Below, piece by piece: positions 1 through 8,821 of a DNA stretch of 64,000 nt (position 1 is its first letter; every line of letters starts with the position of its first letter). Origin of the DNA: JAUMBM01 sp964645715 (GTDB taxonomy: Bacteria; Bacteroidota; Bacteroidia; Chitinophagales; Saprospiraceae); NCBI GenBank assembly GCA_964645715.1, contig CAZYAO010000020.1, positions 1 through 64,000 on the forward strand, given 5' to 3'. The position numbers were made by a program, and so were the translations under genes. The notes beneath the pieces are model-generated. The model was not told the DNA's origin and ran no database searches. It saw nothing but the letters and a program-made list of their open reading frames with translations.

Positions 1-2
1 CG

Positions 3-239
3 CCGAACCCATTCAAGGGTGAGACGATGATCAGCTTCAACCTGCCAGTAGATGGATTGGTCACCTTACAGGTAGGAGATGCTTTGGGAAGGACAGTGGT
101 TGTTTGGCAGAGGATTTTTTCCAAAGGATCTAACAGCAGTATGTTGAATGTCAATTCAATAGGATTTTCAGGTGTACTGTATTATACACTTACGTATGAG
201 GGCACGTCAATCACCAAGCGGATGATGGTGCTGGACTAG
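3..239 (+). CDS. C-terminal T9SS sorting domain of a truncated secreted protein
   Basis: The reading frame is open from the window edge, so only the last 78 codons of a longer gene are visible. The peptide begins PNPFKGETMISFNLP and continues with V.L.V.DALGR..., ending in GTSITKRMMVLD. This PNP-F...T.I.F.LP...G.V.L.V.D..G pattern is the type A C-terminal sorting domain that directs Bacteroidota proteins through the type IX secretion system and is removed at the cell surface. The in-frame ATG at 27 lies inside the domain and is not a real start. The cargo domain lies outside the window, so its function cannot be told. Confidence 0.85.
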   Translation, partial: PNPFKGETMISFNLPVDGLVTLQVGDALGRTVVVWQRIFSKGSNSSMLNVNSIGFSGVLYYTLTYEGTSITKRMMVLD

Positions 240-1328
240 CGGACTTTGCAATGGTGATGAAGTTGATACCTAAGAGTCATTGATCAGTTGTGGCGCTATG
301 ATCTCTACAAGGCTGATTTATAGTTGGTACACATACAGTAATATCGTTAGTGAGCACGGTGGCCTACAGCGTAGTTGACACCGTTTGGAGGTGCTGAAGG
401 TGCTGCTGTATTGACGGTATGCAAGTATGTATTTTAGATGTAATTCATTGGTTGTAATAGCGGTATAGCGTTAACTGAGTTACTTTGGGGTTAAAAGAGC
501 CTCAGTGTAATCAAAATATCCTACCAGAATCTTAGTGGGGATTAGCAAACCTCAATATTGATTCTTAGGAAATTATACCTGGGTCTTTGCAATTTGTTAA
601 ATATGGTTGAGAGGGAGGGGCGGAAACAATGTAATGTTTCTGCCCCCATCTTCGGGAAAAAGACTTTACAGGCATAATGTAAGGCTGTTTACGGGATTGG
701 TGTACTTTGATAGTAGTGGCTGATGTGTATAACATTAGACATCGGTATTACTACAGGAAAAAAATAAATTTACACGATGCTATACTTCTCGCGGCCTGTT
801 TTGTGCGCAATCTTCAGCTCAAATTGAGAAGAATGACAGCATAAGCCCAAAGTCTGCCGAAGTTCCATACATGCATTTGTATGCAGTTGACTTGGAAAGC
901 AATTCAGTGTGATTTTTGAGTATTAGAATGGTGGAACTGCATTGATAGAGGCTTAGAATGGCATTTCAACTATATTGACATACTGATGAAAGCTACTGTG
1001 CGTACATGAAACCAGAGTATATAAATTTTTGATATAATGCGAAAAAAACTTCTGGTTTACATCATTTACAGTAACAGAAATTATTATTTTCAAGTATCAA
1101 TATTATTTTAAATAATTGATATTGAGAAAAATAGAATAAATTCTGATATTTGTATTTGGGTGAAAATGTATGTATCACGAAATTTTTGTAAAATTGGCAT
1201 AATATTTATGCAAAATAATCATGGGTCAAACACAGAACTTATTAAATAAAATTTTATTACAAAACAACTAAAAAACAAAATTATGGAACTCTTCGTTAAA
1301 CATTTATTAATCTATAAATCATTTAGTT
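240..1328. other. Gene-poor AT-rich intergenic region
   Basis: About 1.1 kb without a convincing reading frame on either strand, becoming strongly AT-rich from about 1020 onward. I see no transposase remnant, no tRNA and no clear terminator. It may be a degraded accessory segment, since most other intergenic gaps in the window are far shorter. Confidence 0.5.
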
Positions 1329-1520
1329 ATGTCAGAGCATAACGGTAAGGGTAGCAAAGGCGGCAAGAAAGCTATGACCCGTAGAGAGCTGGCCGAAGAA
1401 CTGGGGATCTCCGTTTCTACACTTTGGAGGGTATTGAAAAGGAGTAAACTAGATGTGCCGCCAGGATTGATTTATCCTACGATGTTGGAAGAAATACTCA
1501 AAAAATTGAAAAAGAAGTAA
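1329..1520 (+). CDS. Small helix-turn-helix protein
   Basis: A 63-residue basic protein. After a Gly/Lys-rich N-terminus it has a compact helix-turn-helix (TRRELAEELGISVSTLWRVL, about residues 17-36), followed by a Lys-rich tail. The sequence resembles AraC/LacI/MerR-like recognition helices or the N-terminal HTH of small Bacteroidota DNA-binding proteins, but no full family domain is present. It stands alone in AT-rich surroundings with no partner gene, so its target is unknown. It could be a free-standing regulator or the remnant of a mobile element's control gene. The ATG at 1329 is the only sensible start. Confidence 0.6.
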   Translation: MSEHNGKGSKGGKKAMTRRELAEELGISVSTLWRVLKRSKLDVPPGLIYPTMLEEILKKLKKK

Positions 1521-2041
1521 ATAATATACTACTTTCAATTCAATGGTTTCTAATTTCCTATCGAGGATAAATCTGTGGTGAAATTACTTGCAAGTCGTTT
1601 AATCTCACAATCAAGCTGAATTTGAAGATATTCAGAGGCACTTCAAGTGTCGGATGAGAAAATTAGATTCGGGATTTAATGGTATTAAACGATCGTACCG
1701 TGTTTTGAGGGGGACGAAACAGAGAGCATCTGCATTGGAGTTCGCGCACATCGAGCGCGGATTTCAATGTAGATGCAAATGTTAGTGGTTTGCAAATCAA
1801 TGTTCACGAGTAAGTTATTGCAGTTGGGTTTTGATTGCTATTGGTGCAAGATATTAGGTTCGCATGCGTTCAAGTTGTGTATACACTCAAGTATATGAAT
1901 GTCTAAACTCGTGGATGTAAGTCCATTTGCATCTACAACACCTGTATGTACGCTTGACAATATGGCTGTCTAAACTACAGGGGTTGCTGTTCACAGTAAC
2001 GCATGGTTACAATATTATACTCCATTATCCGTATTTTACCC
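1521..2041. other. Intergenic region with a 14-bp inverted repeat
   Basis: No credible gene. A perfect 14-bp inverted repeat, TGTAGATGCAAATG at 1768-1781 and its complement CATTTGCATCTACA at 1924-1937, encloses 142 bases. Open frames to the right only run across the tRNA and are shadows. Confidence 0.5.
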
Positions 2042-2072
2042 TTGCACAGTCCACAAATCTCCGCTACATTTG
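2042..2072 (+). promoter_or_regulatory. Bacteroidota sigma-A promoter of tRNA-Gly
   Basis: TTG at 2042-2044, a 20-base spacer and a perfect TAnnTTTG element (TACATTTG, 2065-2072). The distance to the tRNA 5' end at 2102 is about 30 bases, leaving a short 5' leader. This is the cleanest promoter in the window and serves as a reference for the others. Confidence 0.75.
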
Positions 2073-2101
2073 CAAGTGTTCGAAACATACCAATTTCTAT
2101 C

Positions 2102-2177
2102 GCGGGTGTAGCTCAGTTGGTAGAGCATCAGCTTCCCAAGCTGAGGGTCGCGAGTTCGAATCTCGTCACCCGCTCCA
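2102..2177 (+). tRNA. tRNA-Gly (anticodon CCC)
   Basis: A 76-base cloverleaf can be folded by hand. The acceptor GCGGGTG pairs with CACCCGC, the D stem is GCTC/GAGC, and the anticodon stem TCAGC/GCTGA carries loop TTCCCAA. The T arm has the TTCGAAT loop, the discriminator is T, and CCA is encoded at 2175-2177. The anticodon CCC reads GGG codons. The gene is single, preceded by a TAnnTTTG promoter and followed directly by an intrinsic terminator. Confidence 0.95.
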
Positions 2178-2205
2178 AAGCCTGGCCAATCACGGTCAGG
2201 CTTTT
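2178..2205 (+). terminator. Intrinsic terminator of tRNA-Gly
   Basis: The stem AAGCCTG / CAGGCTT with a 12-base loop is followed by a short T run, starting directly after the encoded CCA. Confidence 0.65.
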
Positions 2206-2302
2206 GTCTTTCATGCCGGGGCACAAGCCCCACTCCAAAGCCGCGTGCCCCGCCAATTGTCAAAAGCTGCCAGGGCTTGCTGTTTTGAAAATAAAAATTG
2301 AC

Positions 2303-2310
2303 TACCTTTG
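2303..2310 (+). promoter_or_regulatory. TAnnTTTG promoter of the OmpH-like gene
   Basis: TACCTTTG is a perfect -7 element, with a possible -33 TTG at 2277-2279. It lies 22 bases before the ATG at 2332. It also explains away the in-frame TTG at 2308, which is promoter sequence rather than a start codon. Confidence 0.65.
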
Positions 2311-2331
2311 AATCAAATAACTTTCTTTCAC

Positions 2332-2913
2332 ATGCATATCAAATTCACAGGTATCCGGGCGGTTGGCCTGGTAGTTGCCTTGGCAGCCCTGGCTGCCTGC
2401 CAGCCTAAGGATTCTAAAGAGGGCGAGGCTGCTGCACCCCAGCCGGCGGCTGCCGCTGCGGCCGGCTCTAAGATTGTATTCGTCTACGCAGATACCTTGC
2501 TGGCCAAATACAACTACTTCTCCGACAAACAAAAGGAACTGGAAGGGCGCCAAAAACAGGCTGAAGATCAGATCCAGGCGCGACTCAAAGCACTGGAAAA
2601 TGAGGTGATGGGCATACAGCGCAAAGTACAGGATATGGCGCCCGCACAACTGGCCCAGGAGCAGGAGCGTATCGGGCGCAAAGAGCAGGAAATTATGCGC
2701 GAGCGAGACCGGCTCGGCAAGGCATTGCTGGAGGAGACGGAGCGGCTCAATAAGGAGCTCGAAAAGCGTATCAATGATGTGCTCAAAGCCATCCGGGAGG
2801 AGAAAGGATACGACTTTATCCTCAGCTATGGCCCGGGTACGGGGGTGCTCATGGTAAATGATAGCCTCGATATCACCGATGAGGTGCTGCGTCGACTCAA
2901 TGAAATCCAATAG
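2332..2913 (+). CDS. OmpH/Skp-like lipoprotein chaperone
   Basis: A 193-residue protein with a lipoprotein signal peptide: a hydrophobic stretch ending LAALAAC, with the lipidated Cys near residue 22. An Ala/Pro-rich linker follows, then the Skp/OmpH fold. That fold has an N-terminal strand (SKIVFVYADTLLAKYNYF), a long charged coiled-coil hairpin over about residues 60-150, and a final strand with a conserved FILSYG-like ending. Skp proteins hold unfolded outer-membrane proteins in the periplasm. The lipid anchor differs from the soluble E. coli Skp and is common in Bacteroidota. The ATG at 2332 is chosen because the upstream in-frame TTG is part of the promoter. A GC hairpin at 2952-2977 follows the gene. 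Confidence 0.8.
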   Translation: MHIKFTGIRAVGLVVALAALAACQPKDSKEGEAAAPQPAAAAAAGSKIVFVYADTLLAKYNYFSDKQKELEGRQKQAEDQIQARLKALENEVMGIQRKVQDMAPAQLAQEQERIGRKEQEIMRERDRLGKALLEETERLNKELEKRINDVLKAIREEKGYDFILSYGPGTGVLMVNDSLDITDEVLRRLNEIQ

Positions 2914-2951
2914 CCGACAGAAACCACAGGGCTGCGCTTTTCGCAGTATAC

Positions 2952-2977
2952 GCTTGGGCGGCTGAGGCCGCCCAAGC
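2952..2977. terminator. GC hairpin with TGAG loop
   Basis: A perfect 11-bp stem GCTTGGGCGGC / GCCGCCCAAGC closed by TGAG, located 3' of the OmpH-like gene. It has no T tract. The inner GGCGGC/GCCGCC and the 4-nt loop recur in many other intergenic hairpins of this window. Confidence 0.6.
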
Positions 2978-3026
2978 ATGTCCTTCTCACTACACGCTTT
3001 TGCTTTCCACTACTCAATCCGACCGT

Positions 3027-5486
3027 ATGAATCGCTTCCTTTGGCTGGGTGTCAGCCTGCTGCTCAGCTTGCAAACGGCTTTTTCCCAACAGCAAACGGC
3101 TGCTTTACCGACCATCGCGGAGAAGACAAAAGATATGGAGCTGCTGCCTGGCTTCATCCCCTGCTATCGCGATCTGCGCTCAGGTAAAATTTTTGCCGAA
3201 ATCAGCCGCTGGGGGGAGGAGTTTATGTACGTCAACAGCCTGGCCGCTGGTGTAGGGTCCAATGATATCGGGCTGGATCGCAACCAACTGGGGGGCGATC
3301 GTGTGGTCAAATTTGTCCGCTCCGGTCCCAAGGTGCTGCTGCTGCAGCCCAACCAGCAGTATCGTGCTGTGTCGGACAATGCCGAGGAGCGCAAAGCGGT
3401 GGAGGAGGCCTTCGCTCAGTCGGTACTCGCCGGCTTCAAACTGGAGGCAACGGAGGGAGAACGGGGTCTGATTGACCTCACGCCTTTGCTGATGGCCGAC
3501 GCGCACGGGGTGGTCAACAGACTCAAATCGGCGCGCCAGGGTACTTATCGCGTAGATCCGGATCGCTCCTTCATCATCATGGAGGAGGCAAAAAATTTTC
3601 CCGACAATACGGAACTGGAGACGCTGCTTACCTTTGGTGGCGAACCCCAGGGCGACTGGATTACCTCGGTCACACCCAGCCCGGAGGCGGTGACAGTGCG
3701 GCTGCATCATTCGTTCATCCGGCTGCCCGATGCAGGCTATACTCCCCGGGCATACGATGCTCGTTCGGGCTATTTTTACATCGCTTTTGCCGATTATGCG
3801 AGCCCGATAGATCAGCCGCTGATGCGTCGGTACATTCAGCGGCACCGGCTGGTGAAAAAAAATCCGGCCGCCACAGTGAGTGATCCTGTGAAGCCAATCG
3901 TCTACTACCTGGACAGAGGGGTGCCCGAACCCATACGGTCAGCCTTGATCGAGGGGGCTTCGTGGTGGGCCGAAGCTTTTGAGGCCGCCGGCTTTAGCAA
4001 TGCTTTTCGGGTGGAAATGCTGCCGGAAGGAGCCGACCCGCTGGATGTACGCTACCACATGATCAACTGGACGCACAGGAGTACCCGGGGCTGGAGCTAT
4101 GGCAGCACAGTGACAGACCCCCGAACGGGTGAAATCATCAAGGGACATGTGTTGCTGGGCAGCCTGCGCGTGCGTCAGGATTTTCTCATCGCACAAGGGC
4201 TGGTAGAGGCCTATGCAGAGGGCAAGGAGGCTGACCCCCGCCTGCAACAGATGGCGCTGGCACGGCTGCGCCAACTGTCGGCACACGAAGTGGGCCACAC
4301 AATCGGCCTGGCGCATAATTTCGCCGCCAGTCACAACGAACTGGCATCGGTCATGGACTATCCGCATCCGTTTTTTCAGCTGAAAGGAGGAGAGGTTGAT
4401 TTTTCCGAGGTCTATGATACCGGTATCGGTCTGTGGGACAAACAGGCCATCCGGTACGGGTATGCACAGTTTGCCGATGCCGACAGTGAAGCCAGCGGAC
4501 TTGCGGCCATTTTGGCCGAAAATGATTCGCTGGGTCTGTTGTACCTGAGCGATGCGGATGCAAGGCCGCTGTCCTCGGCTCACCCCCATGCCCACTTGTG
4601 GGACAACGGTTCCTCCGCCATCGATGAACTCAAGCGGCTCATCGGGCTGCGGCGGGTTGCATTGCAGCGTTTTGGCGAAAAAAATCTGGCACCGGGCATG
4701 CCTATGTCCGAATTGGAGACCGTACTGGTGCCGCTCTACCTTATGCATCGCTACCAGACCGAGGCAGTCGCCAAATACTTGGGAGGGGTTGATTACCGCT
4801 ACGGAGTCAGGGGCGACGGAGGGCCAGGGCCTCAGCCAGTAGCCGATGACCTGCAGCGGGAGGCACTCACGCAATTGCTGGTGACCCTGGATGCCAATTT
4901 TTTACAGATTCCTCCTTCGGTCGTTGCGCTCATACCACCGGTAGCCTATGGGTATGAACGGGGCAGAGAGCATTTCCCGCGGCATACAGGCGTTGCTTTC
5001 GATCCGCTGGGCGCTGCAGAGGCGGCTGCCGACCTGACACTTTCGGCTATACTCCAGCCTCAGCGACTGGCAAGGATGGACTTTCAGCAAAGTCAGCAGA
5101 TCGACCGCCTCTCAGTGCCCGAACTGCTGCGGCAACTGACAAAGTCTGCAGCGGTGCAGTCGGGTAACAATAACGCTGCAACAGCGGCCATTGCCTGGAC
5201 AGTTGAAAAACGCCTGCTGCTGCATCTGATTCGGCTGGCTTCCGACCCGTCGGTTCATCCACAGGTGGCGGGTGCAGCGCAGTATGAACTGCAAAACTTC
5301 CGCCAAAACCTGCAGATGTTTCGCCTGCCGGAAACAGGTATTCGCCGCGTGCCCGACGGGCTGCTGGTGCATCTTACTTACCTCGAGGATCAACTAAATC
5401 GATATCAGCAGAATCCGGAAGAGTATAAACTACCTCCGGCGCCCCGCTTGCCCGATGGTGCGCCCATTGGCTGTGGTGACCACTAG
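3027..5486 (+). CDS. Zinc-dependent metalloprotease (DUF5117/DUF5118 type)
   Basis: An 819-residue secreted protein with a signal peptide at residues 1-20 (…LQTAFSQ). The first 250 residues match the DUF5118/DUF5117 region of large Bacteroidota zinc proteases (FAEISRWGEEFMYVNSLAAG, then LGGDRVVKFVRSGPKVLLLQ). The catalytic motif HEVGHTIGLAHNF places zinc ligands at His420, His424 and His430 with catalytic Glu421, followed by a Met-turn-like SVMDYPHPF. The C-terminal 300 residues are helical, as in the DUF4953 part of the family. The ATG at 3027 starts the signal peptide; a TTG at 3000 is in frame but adds residues ahead of it. Its physiological substrate is unknown. It probably acts in the periplasm or at the outer membrane. 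Confidence 0.85.
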   Translation: MNRFLWLGVSLLLSLQTAFSQQQTAALPTIAEKTKDMELLPGFIPCYRDLRSGKIFAEISRWGEEFMYVNSLAAGVGSNDIGLDRNQLGGDRVVKFVRSGPKVLLLQPNQQYRAVSDNAEERKAVEEAFAQSVLAGFKLEATEGERGLIDLTPLLMADAHGVVNRLKSARQGTYRVDPDRSFIIMEEAKNFPDNTELETLLTFGGEPQGDWITSVTPSPEAVTVRLHHSFIRLPDAGYTPRAYDARSGYFYIAFADYASPIDQPLMRRYIQRHRLVKKNPAATVSDPVKPIVYYLDRGVPEPIRSALIEGASWWAEAFEAAGFSNAFRVEMLPEGADPLDVRYHMINWTHRSTRGWSYGSTVTDPRTGEIIKGHVLLGSLRVRQDFLIAQGLVEAYAEGKEADPRLQQMALARLRQLSAHEVGHTIGLAHNFAASHNELASVMDYPHPFFQLKGGEVDFSEVYDTGIGLWDKQAIRYGYAQFADADSEASGLAAILAENDSLGLLYLSDADARPLSSAHPHAHLWDNGSSAIDELKRLIGLRRVALQRFGEKNLAPGMPMSELETVLVPLYLMHRYQTEAVAKYLGGVDYRYGVRGDGGPGPQPVADDLQREALTQLLVTLDANFLQIPPSVVALIPPVAYGYERGREHFPRHTGVAFDPLGAAEAAADLTLSAILQPQRLARMDFQQSQQIDRLSVPELLRQLTKSAAVQSGNNNAATAAIAWTVEKRLLLHLIRLASDPSVHPQVAGAAQYELQNFRQNLQMFRLPETGIRRVPDGLLVHLTYLEDQLNRYQQNPEEYKLPPAPRLPDGAPIGCGDH

Positions 5487-5546
5487 CCAGCAAGAGTTTG
5501 TCTGCCGGTATCACAACATGCAGATGATCAATAAAGTACACAGTGT

Positions 5547-5774
5547 ATGAAAGATAAAGATAAAGCGGCTCGCTTACTGATGGTCTTTGCGCTGGCTGTG
5601 ATGTTGCTCAACTATCCGCTGTTGGGACTGGTAGGAAAAGATGTGCTTATTGGAGGTATACCGCAGTTGTACGCCTACCTGTTCTGGGTGTGGCTGCTGC
5701 TCATCATTCTGACGGCCGCGCTGGTGTCTGGCAGGGGCGGTACAGAATCCTTTGATGACGACAATGAGCTATAG
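5547..5774 (+). CDS. Small two-TM membrane protein
   Basis: A 75-residue protein with a charged start (MKDKDKAARL), two hydrophobic segments (about residues 9-31 and 42-62) and an acidic tail ESFDDDNEL. It lies 200 bases upstream of the symporter/histidine kinase hybrid on the same strand. Small 2-TM proteins of this kind (DUF3311-like and DUF4212-like) commonly accompany SSS-family symporters. A role as accessory subunit of the downstream protein is an inference from position and topology. No catalytic motif is seen. Confidence 0.65.
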   Translation: MKDKDKAARLLMVFALAVMLLNYPLLGLVGKDVLIGGIPQLYAYLFWVWLLLIILTAALVSGRGGTESFDDDNEL

Positions 5775-5810
5775 CTGCTGCTGGATGGAGGCGGATCTGT
5801 CTTATAAGTA

Positions 5811-5897
5811 TTTGCTGCCCAAAGCAGCAAAACAAATAAAGTATTCAACAGACATGTATGCTTTGATTTTTTTCCAAAAACCAAAACATGTGTGCCT
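5811..5897. repeat. Composite intergenic hairpin (two stems)
   Basis: A first stem TTTGCTGC / GCAGCAAA (5811-5818, 5824-5831) is followed by an imperfect AT-core stem from 5849 to 5897, with ACATGT arms and a T/A-rich centre. It belongs to the same architectural class as the elements near 17.4, 46.5, 48.5 and 53.3 kb. Confidence 0.5.
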
Positions 5898-5976
5898 GTT
5901 CACGATATGCCTGGGGTAATAATCATAGCAGCGCCCTGAATGCGCAGCATCATCAACAACAAACAGTTGTCAGCGT

Positions 5977-8700
5977 ATGACGGAAGGGTTTGTTATCGGC
6001 ATTTTTCTGGCATACCTCGCCTTCCTCTTTGGTATCGCTTGGTTGGGTGACCGCCGTGCGAGCTGGGTCAACCATTCCGTTGTATATTCGCTTTCATTGG
6101 CCGTATATTGTACCGCCTGGACATTTTTCGGCAGCGTAGGCAGAGCGGCTACCTCCGGCATAGCTTTTTTGCCTATCTATCTGGGGCCTACCATCGCTGC
6201 ACCCATCTGGATACTGATTTTGCGAAAGATGATCGTCGTGAGCAAAAGCCTGCGGCTCACGTCGGTTTCCGATTTTATCTCCAGCCGCTATGGCAAAAGC
6301 ACGTGGCTGGGTGTATTGGCCACTGGTCTGACGGTGCTGGGTATCATCCCCTACATATCCATACAACTGAAGGCCATCGCCAGCGGCTTCGAGGTGCTAA
6401 TCAGCAGTCCGCCTACGGCTGTAGGTCAGGGAGATGTATCTTTTTATGCAGAAACTTCGTTTTACATTACTATTTTCCTGGCTGTCTTCGCCATTTTGTT
6501 TGGTACGCGCCACCTAGATCCCAACGAACGGCATGAAGGACTAGTGGCAGCCGTAGCATTTGAATCTGTACTAAAACTTATGGCCTTTTTGGCAGTGGGA
6601 ATTTATGTAACATATGGATTATTTGATGGTTTTGGTGACCTTTTCTCCAGGGGGCGAGAAAACCCTGCCATAGCCGGTTTATTCTCACTGGAAGGGACAG
6701 GCATGGATGCCTGGCACTGGTTTTGGCTGAATTTTATTTCACTTTTTGCGGTGCTGCTGCTGCCGAGACAGTTTCACATGGCCGTCGTCGAAAATGTTAA
6801 TACAGACCATGTAGCCAAAGCGAGCTGGCTTTTCCCGCTTTACCTGCTGCTGATTAACCTGTTTGTTTTGCCCATTGCAGTAGCAGGATTGCTGTTGTTT
6901 CCGGATGGCAGTGTAGAGCCAGATACGTTTGTACTGGCGCTGCCGCTGGCTATGGGACAGTCCTGGCTGGCGCTTTTTGTGGCCATTGGCGGATTTTCAG
7001 CGGCAACGAGTATGGTCATTGTAGCGACTATTGCGCTGAGCATTATGATCTCGAATAACCTGGTGCTGCCTTTTTTGCTCAACCGCGAGGTAGTACAGCC
7101 TTCACAGCACAATATCACGGAGCGCTTGCTCGGCATACGCCGACTGAGCATCATTGTTGTTTTGCTGATGGCGTACGGATACTTCAAACTAGTGGGAGAA
7201 AACTACTCTTTGGTATCGATTGGCCTTATTTCATTTACGGCCGTAGCGCAGTTTATTCCGGCTGTGCTGGCGGGTCTTTATTGGAAAAGGGCCACCAAGG
7301 CGGGGGTGTATACAGGGCTGATTGCCGGGTTTTTAATCTGGAGCTACACGCTGCCGCTGCCTACAGTGGCCAATGCCAGCGAGTGGATGCGCACGCTGGT
7401 GAGTGAAGGTGCTTTTGGTCTCAGCTGGCTGAGGCCCTATGCGCTACTGGGCATGCAGGATGTTGATCCCATCACACACGCTGCCTTCTGGAGCCTGACC
7501 GTCAATGCCTTTTTGCTGGCTGTCGTCTCTTTGTATACGCGCCAAAGTCCGCTCGAGATAAGTCAGGCCAACTATTTTGTAGACATCTACAAGTACCGGT
7601 CAGGGAATATAGAGCGTGATCTGCTGCGCCGACAGGCGCCGGTTTCCGACATTCGCATGCTGCTGTCGCGCTTCCTCGGGGAGGAGCGCAGCCAAGGCCT
7701 GCTGAAGTTGTTCGAGCAGCAGTACGCGGTTGACCTCAATAGAGAACGGGTTGCAGGTGCGGCCTTGGTCAATTTTGCCGAAACGCAGCTGGCAGGAGCT
7801 ATTGGGGCTGCTTCCGCAAAAATTATCATCAGTTCGGTTGCCAAAGAGGATCCTATAAGCTTGGAGGAGGTGCTTGGGTTGCTAGACCAGACGCAGGAAA
7901 TCTTCAGGTACAGCCGCGAACTAGAGCAAAAATCGGCGGAGTTGGAGGCGCTTACCATCCAGCTACAGCATGCCAACGACAGACTCAAGGAGTTAGATTT
8001 GCTCAAGGCGGATTTTATCACCACCGTAACGCACGAGCTTCGCACGCCCATCACTTCCATTAAAGCGCTGGCCAACATTCTCAATGACAATGCCGATCTT
8101 CCGGATGCGCGCAGAAAGCAGTTTCTACAGGTAATCATCAGTGAGAGTGAGCGCGTCACCCGCCTGATTAATCAGGTACTCGACCTCGAACGCCTGCAGT
8201 CGGTGGATGCAGACTGGGAGCTGCAGACGGTCGACCTGCTGGACCTGGCAGAGGCTGCTCTCCGGGGTACCGCCGGATTGATGCAGGAGAAGGGAATCAG
8301 CTGCGAGTGCAGTCTGCCGTCGCTGCCATCGGTCGACGTGGCAGGCAACCGCGACAGACTTATGCAGGTGATCGTCAACCTGCTGTCCAATGCAGTCAAG
8401 TTTTGCCCACCCGCTGATGGCCACATACGACTACGGCTGCAGCAGACAGATGATATGGCGGTGTTGGAAATTATGGACAACGGTCCCGGTATCCCGGTTG
8501 AACAGGCTGATTTTATTTTTGAAAAATTTACGCAAATCAGCGATATCAGCCGGGGCAAACCTGCCGGCAGCGGCCTCGGATTGTTTATCAGCCGACTGAT
8601 TGTACAGCGGCATGGCGGAACACTTAACCTCGCCAAAGGGACCCGCCCGGGCGCTCATTTTATCGTCAGATTGCCATTGCTGCCCACTTCTCAAGGGTAA
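5977..8700 (+). CDS. SSS symporter-histidine kinase hybrid (CbrA-like)
   Basis: 907 residues. Residues 1 to about 525 form a sodium:solute symporter-type membrane domain with about 13 hydrophobic segments. A linker and coiled coil (about 600-675) leads to a histidine kinase core. The H box VTHELRTPITSIKA has phospho-acceptor His686, followed by an N box (NLLSNAVKF), G1 (DNGPGIP) and G2 (GSGLGLFISR). No receiver domain and no clear PAS domain is visible. Proteins of this design (CbrA, CrbS) couple uptake or sensing of a carbon source to phosphorylation of a separate regulator. No response regulator is adjacent, so the partner must be elsewhere. The start ATG at 5977 gives an N-terminus that enters directly into the first TM helix. 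Confidence 0.9.
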   Translation: MTEGFVIGIFLAYLAFLFGIAWLGDRRASWVNHSVVYSLSLAVYCTAWTFFGSVGRAATSGIAFLPIYLGPTIAAPIWILILRKMIVVSKSLRLTSVSDFISSRYGKSTWLGVLATGLTVLGIIPYISIQLKAIASGFEVLISSPPTAVGQGDVSFYAETSFYITIFLAVFAILFGTRHLDPNERHEGLVAAVAFESVLKLMAFLAVGIYVTYGLFDGFGDLFSRGRENPAIAGLFSLEGTGMDAWHWFWLNFISLFAVLLLPRQFHMAVVENVNTDHVAKASWLFPLYLLLINLFVLPIAVAGLLLFPDGSVEPDTFVLALPLAMGQSWLALFVAIGGFSAATSMVIVATIALSIMISNNLVLPFLLNREVVQPSQHNITERLLGIRRLSIIVVLLMAYGYFKLVGENYSLVSIGLISFTAVAQFIPAVLAGLYWKRATKAGVYTGLIAGFLIWSYTLPLPTVANASEWMRTLVSEGAFGLSWLRPYALLGMQDVDPITHAAFWSLTVNAFLLAVVSLYTRQSPLEISQANYFVDIYKYRSGNIERDLLRRQAPVSDIRMLLSRFLGEERSQGLLKLFEQQYAVDLNRERVAGAALVNFAETQLAGAIGAASAKIIISSVAKEDPISLEEVLGLLDQTQEIFRYSRELEQKSAELEALTIQLQHANDRLKELDLLKADFITTVTHELRTPITSIKALANILNDNADLPDARRKQFLQVIISESERVTRLINQVLDLERLQSVDADWELQTVDLLDLAEAALRGTAGLMQEKGISCECSLPSLPSVDVAGNRDRLMQVIVNLLSNAVKFCPPADGHIRLRLQQTDDMAVLEIMDNGPGIPVEQADFIFEKFTQISDISRGKPAGSGLGLFISRLIVQRHGGTLNLAKGTRPGAHFIVRLPLLPTSQG

Positions 8701-8821
8701 GCTACTGGGTATAACCCCGCTCGTTTGTGTGACCTTCGTTACACAGATCAACAGCCAAAATGCAGAGCTTTGCACCTACCTAAGCATTCACTGCTTATCA
8801 ATGCTAAATCATCGCCGTCTT

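Noticed and set aside
2003..2311. Open frames on both strands across the tRNA-Gly gene
   Set aside because: They contain the tRNA and its terminator; the peptide pattern is the usual translation of a tRNA sequence.
3939..4874. 311-codon minus-strand frame within the metalloprotease
   Set aside because: Antisense shadow of a strongly supported gene, with typical reverse-frame composition.
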